Shown here: positions 18,901-25,521 of the stretch, in pieces
How the letters are laid out: every line of letters begins with the position of its first letter
Position numbering within the stretch: position 1 is the first letter of the stretch
Source of the DNA: CAIYQJ01 sp963717255
Lineage (GTDB): Bacteria; Chloroflexota; Limnocylindria; Limnocylindrales; CSP1-4
Length of the DNA stretch: 64,000 bases
Direction: 5' to 3'
NCBI GenBank assembly: GCA_963717255.1
Contig: CAVQVT010000001.1
Span: 137,593-201,592, forward strand
Translations under genes and position numbers: made by a program
Notes under the pieces: model-generated
Database searches by the model: none
Told to the model about the DNA's origin: nothing
What the model saw: the letters and a program-made list of their open reading frames with translations, nothing else

Positions 18901-19827
18901 CGGGTCGTCGTCGGCGGGGTCATCACCGGCGTCCGGACCCTGATCACGAAGGCGAAGGCGACGATGGCGGTCGCGACCGTCGAGGACCTCCAGGGGTCGG
19001 TGGAGGTGCTGGTCTTCCCCCGCACGTACGAGGAGACGCGGGACGCCTGGGTCGAGGGGGCGATCGTCGCCGTCGCCGGCAGGGTCGACCACCGCGGGGA
19101 GGAGGCGCAGCTGCTCGCGGACCTCGTCCGCCCGTGGGAGGCGGTCGTCGAGATGGGCGACGAGGCGTTCGCGGCCGAGGTCGCGGCCGGCGACCGTGGG
19201 CGGCCGCGCGGCGGAGACCGCTGGCGCGGGAAGCCCGCGAACGGCAACGGCAACGGCAACGGTGCCGACGCGAATGGCGGCTCTCGCGGCACCGCGTCCG
19301 ACGTCGAGCGCAGGGGCCGGGTGCCCGGCGCCGCCGCCGAGGGGTCCGGGCGGGCGATGCCGGTCGTCTCGCCCCTCCGCGGGTCCGGCGCGGCGGAGGC
19401 ACCGGAGCCGCGCCCGGCGCCGCCGATCGGGCCGGCCGAGCCGATCCCCACCTACGCCGAGCCGCCCGGCGCGGCCGTCGCCGGCGCCGAAGCCGACGAG
19501 CCGCCCTTGCCGGAGGAGGCGCGGGCGCGGACCTCCGCGGCGTCGGCGGCCGCGACGACGCCGACCGAGGCCGGCCCCGGTGCGGTCCTCCACGTGCGAT
19601 TCGCGGAGAGCGCCGCGCCCGACGCGGTCGTCCGCGCGATGGAGGGTGTCCGCGAGGTGCTCCGCGAGCGCCCCGGGGCCACGCGGGTCGTGGTGCACGT
19701 GCCGCAGGGCGGCGGACGGCCCGCGCTCACGATGGAGCTGCGGACCGGCGTCGCCTACGACACGGAGCTGCGCGCCGAGGTGGTGCGCCGGCTTGGCGAG
19801 TCGATGGTGGACCTGAGGCTGGCCTGA
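15970..19827 (+). CDS. dnaE: DNA polymerase III alpha subunit DnaE
   Basis: Replicative polymerase, 1285 residues. The N-terminal PHP domain starts with HLHTHTEFSLLDG (residues 10-22). The palm has the catalytic aspartates in PDIDVDFEDG (D400, D402; equivalent to E. coli D401/D403), with GSAPGSIVTYTLGI just before and KKKSSVLRSL-type fingers region after. The helix-hairpin-helix and OB-fold (VVVGGVITGVRTL) follow. After the OB-fold comes a low-complexity Gly/Asn/Ala/Pro linker of about 150 residues, encoded partly by AACGGC repeats near 19240, then a final beta-strand-rich domain (VLHVRFAESAAPDAV to DLRLA). GTG start is supported by the -10 element and the PHP start. Confidence 0.97.
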   Translation: MRIAADDFVHLHTHTEFSLLDGLGRITDLVDEAERLGFSHLAVTDHGALYGAVAFHQAALARGIAPIVGVETYVARRSMTDREGKADAQPFHLVLLAQNDVGYRNLCRLLTDAHVDGYYYKPRIDREHLARYAEGLIGLSACLGGEVAKALEVEDWDLARKVAGEYRDILGKDRFFLELQDHGLPEQRRLNGQLLRLSSETGLPLVVTNDLHYVHREQSEAHDVLLCVGTGSQLDTPGRLRFESAEFYLKSAAEMAALFPDQLEAIRATRRIAEMVDLRLPIGETRIPSFPVPEGETVESWLRKECERGLVARYGDPGPELRERLDYELGVITTMGYPGYFLIVADFVRFAREQGIQTTCRGSAPGSIVTYTLGITPVDPIHYGLPFERFLNPDRVTMPDIDVDFEDGRRDEVIAYVTRKYGQDHVAQIITFGTMLARAAIRDVGRVLGHSYGEVDRIAKAVPNQLGIKLDEAITLSPQLREMYEGDPAVHRVVDFAKQLEGVARNASTHAAGVVISREPLTDLMPLQRATNSDALMTQYEMHGVEALGLLKFDFLGLSNLTILRHAVDMIRDERGVSIDLDRIPLDDPKTYALLASGETTGIFQLESAGMRRYVRELRPTTVFDLAAMVALYRPGPMDNIPRYIARKHGHERVEYLHPLLEPYLERTYGIFVYQEDIMSAAIALAGFTGPEADTLGYAIRKKKSSVLRSLREKFVGQAAERGVPAATIDAVFKAFEPFERYGFNKAHATCYGLVAYQTAYLKANYTVEYMTSVLTAFRDREEKVAAAVAECRRLGIRVLTPDVHRSSLEFTVEGDAIRFGLLAVKNVGEGAIVSIVAAREAGGPFRSLTDLCARIDLRLANKRVLESLIKVGALGDLGHPAQLLLGLDDAIAAAQATQRDRASGQTSLFDMAADPAALEKPLPPATEAPSRERLRWEKELLGLYLSDHPLGEVSEHMSRTVTAYSGDLRDEALDGQRVVVGGVITGVRTLITKAKATMAVATVEDLQGSVEVLVFPRTYEETRDAWVEGAIVAVAGRVDHRGEEAQLLADLVRPWEAVVEMGDEAFAAEVAAGDRGRPRGGDRWRGKPANGNGNGNGADANGGSRGTASDVERRGRVPGAAAEGSGRAMPVVSPLRGSGAAEAPEPRPAPPIGPAEPIPTYAEPPGAAVAGAEADEPPLPEEARARTSAASAAATTPTEAGPGAVLHVRFAESAAPDAVVRAMEGVREVLRERPGATRVVVHVPQGGGRPALTMELRTGVAYDTELRAEVVRRLGESMVDLRLA

Positions 19828-19890
19828 CGGCCGCCGTCCCCGGGCCGCGCTACGGCCGCGAGTGGTGGATGTCCGGCGGCAGGCGCCGCG

Positions 19891-20496
19891 TCAGCGGGGG
19901 TCGGGGCCCTCGCCGGACTCCGCCTGCTGGGCCCGGAGCGCCTGGACGACGGCCAGGTCCTCGTAGAACCCGGACCGGACCGACTTCTCCTCGTCGGCGT
20001 CGAGGCCCATCTCCTTGGCGATCTGCCCGAGGGTCGCGTTCTCCTCGGCCGAGATCAGGGTGCTCGCGGCGCCCACCTTGTAGCAGGCGCGCAGGAGCGC
20101 GAGCTTCTGGTCGGTCGTGGCGCGCGACGACCAGTCGCGCGTGATGATGTAGTCCTCCGTCGCGCCGTAGAGGCGGGACTGGGTCTTCGCCATCTCGACC
20201 ACGAGCACGGCCTCCGCCTCCGGGATCCCGCCGGTCTCGACGACGATCCGCTCCATCTCCGCCGTCTCGGCCGAGTCGGCGTCCATGTCCGCGAGCGCGG
20301 CGCGGCTCAGGATGTAGGCGAAGCCGGCGAGGTAGCGCGCGCGGTCCTCGGGCATGGCGTCCAGCTGGGCGGAGATCCGGCGGATCACCTCGGCCTCGGC
20401 CTGGGCGTCCGCGACCGGCTGTCCGCTGGGATCGAGCGGCGCAGGGCGCTCGACGATGTCTTTCTCTTGCATGCCGAGGTAACGGCGCCAGGACAT
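19891..20496 (-). CDS. TerB-like alpha-helical protein
   Basis: 201-residue soluble protein whose second half fits the TerB/DjlA-like all-helical fold: acidic LADMDADSAETAEMERIV early on, and LISAEENATLGQIAKEMGLDADEE near the C-terminus, the pattern of the metal-binding TerB motif. TerB-type proteins are found in stress or tellurite operons but also alone, as here. The ATG at 20496 has GGAG about 8 nt upstream; the internal ATG (MQEKDIVE) is a weaker alternative. A minus-strand TACCCT at 20575-20580 is a candidate -10. It is convergent with dnaE. Confidence 0.7.
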   Translation of the reverse strand: MSWRRYLGMQEKDIVERPAPLDPSGQPVADAQAEAEVIRRISAQLDAMPEDRARYLAGFAYILSRAALADMDADSAETAEMERIVVETGGIPEAEAVLVVEMAKTQSRLYGATEDYIITRDWSSRATTDQKLALLRACYKVGAASTLISAEENATLGQIAKEMGLDADEEKSVRSGFYEDLAVVQALRAQQAESGEGPDPR

Positions 20497-20574
20497 GGGG
20501 CGACTCCGTGTTGGGCGGGCTGCGGGGATGCGGCGTGGGCGGGTGCGCCGCGCGCCTCCGCGCGGGGCCCGCTC

Positions 20575-20661
20575 AGGGTACACCGATGCCGCACGTGGCC
20601 GGTCCGGTGACGCGCCGCGGCCGACCGCCTCCTCGCATCATTCTGCGCGGCGGGCTACCCT
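20575..20661. promoter_or_regulatory. Divergent promoter pair (TACCCT on both strands)
   Basis: TACCCT is present on the minus strand at 20575-20580 (towards the TerB-like gene) and on the plus strand at 20656-20661 (towards the hydrolase at 20702). Both leave short leaders (about 70 and 34 nt) that contain ribosome binding sites. Confidence 0.4.
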
Positions 20662-20701
20662 CCACCGTGCGGCCGGACGGTCGCGGGAAGGGGAGTGGTG
20701 G

Positions 20702-21559
20702 ATGCAGCAGGAGTGCGTCGAGGTCGCGCCCGGCCTCGCGCTGGCGGTCCGCCGCCGGGCCGCGGACGGCCCCGCGGCCGTGCCGTTCGTCCTCGTCCAT
20801 GGGCTCGCGTCGAACGCGCGGACCTGGGACGGCGTCGCCGAGGTCCTCGCCGCGTTCGGTCACCCGGTCGTCGCCGTCGACCTCCGTGGCCACGGCCTCT
20901 CGGACCGCCCCGACGACGGCTACGACGTCCCCACCGTCGCGGGGGACGTGGCGCGCCTGGTCGATCGCCTGGGGCTGGACCGACCCGTCGTCGCCGGCCA
21001 GTCGTGGGGCGGGAACGTCGTCCTCCAGCTCGCCCGCGACCATCCGTCCCTCGTGCGCGGGGTCGCGTGCGTGGACGGCGGCCTCATCGAGCTCGTCGCG
21101 ACCTTCCCCGACTGGGAGGCGTGCGCGGAGGCGCTCGCCCCGCCGCCGCTCGAGGGGATGCCGGCGGTGGAGCTCGAGGCGCGGATCCGCTCGGCCCACC
21201 CCGACTGGTCGGACGCGGGCATCGGCGCCACGATGGGCAACTTCGCCGTCCGCCCCGACGGGACGATCGCCCCGCGCCTCACCCGCGAACGCCACATGGC
21301 GATCCTCCGCGGGCTCTGGGAGCACCGGCCGTCGGCGCTCCTCGGCACGATCGGCGTCCCGGCCGTCTTCGCCCTCGCCGACACCGGCGACGCGGACTGG
21401 ACCGCCATCAAGCGCGCGACCGCGGACCGTGCGCTCGCCGCGATGCGGTCAGCGCGCGTCCGGTGGTTCTCACCGGCCGACCACGACATCCACGTGCAGC
21501 ATCCGGCCGAACTGGCGAGTGTGCTGCACGACGCCACGATCGACCGGTTCTTCGCGTGA
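20702..21559 (+). CDS. Alpha/beta hydrolase
   Basis: 285-residue alpha/beta-hydrolase. Motifs in order: VLVHGLASNARTWD (oxyanion region), VAVDLRGHGLSDRP, nucleophile elbow AGQSWGGNVV (Ser in GQSWG), and a C-terminal histidine in ADHDIHVQHP. The lid region (DWEACAEALAPPPLEG) is family-variable. The ATG at 20702 is preceded by GAAGGGGA. Its TGA overlaps the GTG of the next gene, so the two are a coupled pair that probably acts on the same substrate class. Confidence 0.88.
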   Translation: MQQECVEVAPGLALAVRRRAADGPAAVPFVLVHGLASNARTWDGVAEVLAAFGHPVVAVDLRGHGLSDRPDDGYDVPTVAGDVARLVDRLGLDRPVVAGQSWGGNVVLQLARDHPSLVRGVACVDGGLIELVATFPDWEACAEALAPPPLEGMPAVELEARIRSAHPDWSDAGIGATMGNFAVRPDGTIAPRLTRERHMAILRGLWEHRPSALLGTIGVPAVFALADTGDADWTAIKRATADRALAAMRSARVRWFSPADHDIHVQHPAELASVLHDATIDRFFA

Positions 21560-22902
21560 GCGCCCGCACGCCCCGCATCCTCGCGGTCATGGGATCCGGT
21601 GAGACGGCGCCCACGATGTCGCGCGTCCATCGGTCGATCCTCGAGCGCGTCGGGCCGGCCCCGGTCCCCGCCGTGCTCCTTGACACGCCGTACGGCTTCC
21701 AGGAGAACGCCGACGACATCTCCGGCCGGACGATGGACTACTTCCGCGAGACCGTCGGGAACCCCATCACCGTCGCCTCGCTCCGCACCGCCGACGCCGA
21801 CGCCCTCACCCGTGCCACCGCCGCCGCGCGGATCCGCGAGGCCCGCTACGTCTTCGCCGGACCCGGGAGCCCCAGCTACGCCCTCCGCGAGTGGTCGGGC
21901 ACGGAGGTCCCGCGCCTCATGGCCGAGAAGCTCGCCACCGGTGGCGCCGTCGTCCTCGCGAGCGCGGCGGCGCTCACCACCGGCATCCTCACGATCCCCG
22001 TGTACGAGATCTACAAGGTCGGCGACGATCCCACCTGGCTGCCCGGCCTTGACCTCCTCTTCCCGGCGACCGGGCTGCGGGCGGCCGTCGTCCCGCACTA
22101 CGACAACAACGAGGGCGGGACGCACGACACGCGCTTCTGCTACATGGGCGAGCGACGGCTCGTCGCCCTCGAGCGCGAGCTCCCCGACGACGCGTTCGTC
22201 CTCGGCGTGGACAGCCACACGGCCCTCGTCCTCGACCTCGACGAGAAGACGGCCACGGTGGCGGGCGTTGGCGGGGTCACCGTGCGCGTCCAGGGCCGGA
22301 GCGTCGTCTTCCCGTCCGGGTCGGCGGTGCCGATCGACGACCTCGGCGTGGCCGCCGAGAGCCTGCGGTCCGGGTCGAGCGGGACCGTGACGGGGGACGA
22401 GGGGGAGGGGAGGACCCGAGCGGCAGGCGCGGCCGGCGGCCCGGCGTCCGCTCCTGGGGACGGTGCTGCGGCCGGGCCGGAGGAGGGCGGGCTCGCGGGC
22501 GCCGTCGCCCGCGAGGAGCGCGCCTTCGACGATGCGGTCGCGCGCCGGGACGTCCCGGCGGCCGTCGCCGCGATCCTCACGCTGGAGGAGACGATCGTCG
22601 CGTGGTCGCGCGACACCGGCGACGCGGGCGACTACGACCATGCGCGGTCCGTGCTCCGGTCCCTCGTGGTCCGGCTCGGCGACCTCGCGGTCGAGGGCGC
22701 CCGCGACCCGCGCGCGGCGGTCGCGCCGTTCGTGGACGCGCTCCTCGACGCGCGGCTGCGCGCACGGGCGGCGAAGGACTGGGCGACCTCCGACGCGATC
22801 CGCGACCGGCTCGTCGCGGCCGGCATCGAGGTCCGCGATGCGGCCGACGGGACGGAGTGGGACCTCGCGGGGCGTACGGGCGGGGACCGGCCCGGCGCCT
22901 GA
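21556..22902 (+). CDS. Fusion: peptidase S51-like domain plus CysRS C-terminal (DALR-type) domain
   Basis: 448-residue two-domain protein. Residues 1 to about 270 resemble the S51/cyanophycinase-like class I glutamine-amidotransferase fold: ILAVMGSGETAPTM, DTPYGFQENADDIS, and FAGPGSPSYALREW where a serine nucleophile is expected, then VPHYDNNEGGTHDTRF. An Ala/Gly-rich linker follows (about 280-315). The last 130 residues match the CysRS DALR and C-terminal region: FDDAVARRDVPAAVAAILTL, LRSLVVRLGDLA and ARAAKDWATSDAIRDRL with GTEWDL at the end. No CysRS catalytic domain (HIGH/KMSKS) is present. GTG start overlaps the hydrolase stop. Role unknown; an enzyme acting on an aminoacyl or peptide substrate is only a guess. 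Confidence 0.85.
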   Translation: MSARTPRILAVMGSGETAPTMSRVHRSILERVGPAPVPAVLLDTPYGFQENADDISGRTMDYFRETVGNPITVASLRTADADALTRATAAARIREARYVFAGPGSPSYALREWSGTEVPRLMAEKLATGGAVVLASAAALTTGILTIPVYEIYKVGDDPTWLPGLDLLFPATGLRAAVVPHYDNNEGGTHDTRFCYMGERRLVALERELPDDAFVLGVDSHTALVLDLDEKTATVAGVGGVTVRVQGRSVVFPSGSAVPIDDLGVAAESLRSGSSGTVTGDEGEGRTRAAGAAGGPASAPGDGAAAGPEEGGLAGAVAREERAFDDAVARRDVPAAVAAILTLEETIVAWSRDTGDAGDYDHARSVLRSLVVRLGDLAVEGARDPRAAVAPFVDALLDARLRARAAKDWATSDAIRDRLVAAGIEVRDAADGTEWDLAGRTGGDRPGA

Positions 22903-22936
22903 TCGGGCAGGAGGGGCGGCGACCGGGGGACGGTGC

Positions 22937-23593
22937 TCAGCGGCGCGCGCCCGAGCGCCGGCCCAGCCACCAGGCGGCGCACGCCAGGGCGGCGACCCAT
23001 GCGATCGCGGCCGCCATCGCCGGCGGTCCGCCCGCCGGCTCCTCGGGCGCCGGGGTCGTCGTCGCGCTGTCCGGTGGAGCGATGCCCATCGTGCGGAGCG
23101 CGTCCTCGAGGGTCGCGGGCGCACCCGCGCCGACCCATGGAGGGTCCGACGGGTCGACGATCCGCCCATCGGCGTCGACGACCCACACGCCGGTGTTCGG
23201 ATACGCCCACCAGGAGGGATCGACCACCGCGACCAGGACCCGATCCCCCTCCTTCGGCGGCCCCCACGGGAACGCGCACCAGTCGAGGGGGAGCGCGGGT
23301 GCCCGGAGCGAGAGCAACGGGCCGGGGGATCCACGGTAGGCGACCGCGACCCGGATCGTGAGCTGCATCTCGTCGACCTGCTCGATCGTGCCGAGCACGA
23401 CCGGCGCCGCGGCCCGGAAGTCCGCGACCGGCCGCGGCGGGACCGCCGTCGTGCAGGCGAGGCCTGGCGCGGCCGTGCCGAGGAGGAACACGATCGCGCC
23501 GGCGGTCGCCGCGACGAGCCGCGTCGCGCGGCCGGGCCGAGCTGCGAACACGTCCATCGCCCACGCTCCAAAGCCGGCGGGTCGGACCTTCAT
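22937..23593 (-). CDS. Exported protein with C-terminal membrane anchor
   Basis: 218-residue protein of unknown function. It has an N-terminal signal segment (LVAATAGAIVFLLGTAAPGLA, cut likely before CTTAVPPRP), an extracellular beta-rich domain (VVLGTIEQVDEMQLTIRV, RVLVAVVDPSWW), a Pro/Ala/Thr spacer and a C-terminal helix AAIAWVAALACAAWWLG followed by RRSGARR. That layout predicts a protein anchored by its C-terminus on the outside of the membrane. No sortase motif is visible. Start at 23593 has no strong ribosome binding site. Confidence 0.7.
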   Translation of the reverse strand: MKVRPAGFGAWAMDVFAARPGRATRLVAATAGAIVFLLGTAAPGLACTTAVPPRPVADFRAAAPVVLGTIEQVDEMQLTIRVAVAYRGSPGPLLSLRAPALPLDWCAFPWGPPKEGDRVLVAVVDPSWWAYPNTGVWVVDADGRIVDPSDPPWVGAGAPATLEDALRTMGIAPPDSATTTPAPEEPAGGPPAMAAAIAWVAALACAAWWLGRRSGARR

Positions 23594-23803
23594 CGCCGGT
23601 CGCCCCGCGGCGGGCTCAGCGCCTCGCGCCGGTCGTCGCCGACGGGCACACCTTCCCGCCCGATGCGGACGACTGGCAAGGGCCGCTTGGCACCGCGAGG
23701 CGCCGCCGGGCCGACCGACGCCTGGTGTTGCCGGCCCGGATCTGGTCCGGCCTTCCGGCGGGCGCGCGGGCGACACGGCTGGCCCTGGCGCCGGGGTTCG
23801 TCG

Positions 23804-25348
23804 TCACGCAGGCGCGAGCGTCGCGCAGTCGCGCGCATCTCCCGTGGTCACCTCGAACCACAGCGGGGTGCCGTTCCTGATCGCCGAACGCAGGCGCACG
23901 AGCGCCGACCCGTCGAAGGTCCACTGCTGGGTCCACGTGCCGCCGATGGTGGTCACGAAGCCGGGCATCGCGAGGATCGTCGCGGCGGTCGCGCCACAGG
24001 CAGCTCCGGCAAGGATCCGTGCCGAGACGGAGACACCCGTCTTCAGGTGGTGCAGCGAGAAGGCCGACGTGGCCCATCCGGTCGGCGGGACCGCGAGGGC
24101 AGCGCGGCCCGAGAGGCCTGCGCCGGAGATCGTCGCGGCCCAGGAGACCGCCGCAGTCTGGGAGGTCGCTTGGCGACGGGCGAACGTGACGTCCACCGGG
24201 ACACTGCTGCTGGTCGTCGTTCCGTCGCCGAGCTGTCCGCCCTTGTTCGAACCCCAGCACTGGATTCCGCCGCTGCCTGCGATCGCGCAGCCATAGTTAG
24301 AGAAGCCGTTGACCGCGATCGCCGTGACGCGGCTCGTGAGGCCCGAAACGTCGACCGGGGAGGGACTGTCGGTCGTCGTGCCGTCGCCGAGCTGGCCCCA
24401 CCCGTTGGCGCCCCAGCACTCGACCCCGCCGTCCTTCGTGAGCACGCAGATGTGGGACTGGCCCGCGTTGATCGCGACGACCCGGTTGTCGAGGCCCTTC
24501 ACCTCGACCGGGGTGAGGCTGTTCTCCTTCGTGTCCTCCCAGAGCAGGCCGCCCTTGTTCGCGCCCCAGCACATGACCCCACCGCTCGCCGTGAGCGCGC
24601 ACGCGTAGCCGTCACCCGCGGCGATCGCCGTCACCCCGCTCGAGAGACCAGCGACGTCGACCGGGACGGTGCTCTGGGACCGGGAGCCATTGCCGAGCTG
24701 GCCGTCACCCCCGTACCCCCAGCACTTCACTCCGCCGCCGCTCGTGAGGGCGCACGTCTGGAAGCCACCTGTCACGATCGCGCTGACGCCGCTCGAGAGA
24801 CCAACGACGTCGACGGGGACGCTGCTCTGGGTCGTCGTCCCGTCGCCGAGCTGGCCACCTCCGTTGTTGCCCCAGCACGTGACTCCGCCGGCGCTCGTGA
24901 TCGCGCACGTGTGGCCGCCCCACCCGGCGGCGATCGCGCGAACCCCGGTAGAGAGGCCGACGACGTCGACCGGGACGGTGCTCTGCGTCGTGGTGTCGTC
25001 GCCGAGCTGGCCGGCCTCGTTGCTGCCCCAGCACTTGACCGCGCCGCCGCGCGTGACCGCGCACGTGTGGCCCTCTCCCGCGGCGACTGCGGCGACCCCG
25101 CTCGCGAGTCCGAGGACCGGTACGGGCGTCAACCTGTCGATCGTCGTTCCGTCGCCGAGCTGGCCGGAGTAGTTCGCTCCCCAGCACACGAGCCCGCCGC
25201 CGCTCGCGATCGCACAGGCATGGTAGGACCCGGTAGCGATCGCGCTGATCGTGGGCACGGACGCGGCCACCGTGACGGCCGGTGGGATCGAGGTCGCCAG
25301 GAGTGCGGCAGCGGCGAGCCCTACCGTGACGGTCCGTAGCGTCCTCAT
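23804..25348 (-). CDS. Secreted RCC1-repeat (beta-propeller) protein
   Basis: 514-residue exported protein. Signal peptide VTVGLAAAALLATSIPPAVTVAA, then seven RCC1-like repeats of about 50 residues, each with the pattern HxCAI...GGGVxCWGxNxxGQLGDGTT...PVDVxGL. Seven blades form a propeller. Repeat five is divergent (GGLLWEDTKENS). A last domain of about 120 residues (SQTAAVSWAATISGAGL to CATLAPA) is beta-rich and carries three cysteines. GAGGG lies 6 nt before the ATG. Such proteins are common on bacterial surfaces; the ligand is unknown. The near-identical repeats could promote recombination. Confidence 0.88.
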   Translation of the reverse strand: MRTLRTVTVGLAAAALLATSIPPAVTVAASVPTISAIATGSYHACAIASGGGLVCWGANYSGQLGDGTTIDRLTPVPVLGLASGVAAVAAGEGHTCAVTRGGAVKCWGSNEAGQLGDDTTTQSTVPVDVVGLSTGVRAIAAGWGGHTCAITSAGGVTCWGNNGGGQLGDGTTTQSSVPVDVVGLSSGVSAIVTGGFQTCALTSGGGVKCWGYGGDGQLGNGSRSQSTVPVDVAGLSSGVTAIAAGDGYACALTASGGVMCWGANKGGLLWEDTKENSLTPVEVKGLDNRVVAINAGQSHICVLTKDGGVECWGANGWGQLGDGTTTDSPSPVDVSGLTSRVTAIAVNGFSNYGCAIAGSGGIQCWGSNKGGQLGDGTTTSSSVPVDVTFARRQATSQTAAVSWAATISGAGLSGRAALAVPPTGWATSAFSLHHLKTGVSVSARILAGAACGATAATILAMPGFVTTIGGTWTQQWTFDGSALVRLRSAIRNGTPLWFEVTTGDARDCATLAPA

Positions 25349-25521
25349 GATGCCCTCACTGATGCGCTGCGAGCGGCTGGGTCCCACCGATGGCTCGGCG
25401 CGGTCCCCGGCGGAGACGACGGGCCGCGGGTTCCCTGCCCGCTGCGGCGGACTCTCTCCTCCGAGGCAGGGCGCCACCAGTGCCGGTGGGCACCGCGATG
25501 GGCGTTGGACGCGGAAGCGAC

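Noticed and set aside
15955..19698. Long minus-strand open frame opposite dnaE
   Set aside because: Antisense shadow of dnaE; no ribosome binding site or domain, and dnaE is unambiguous.
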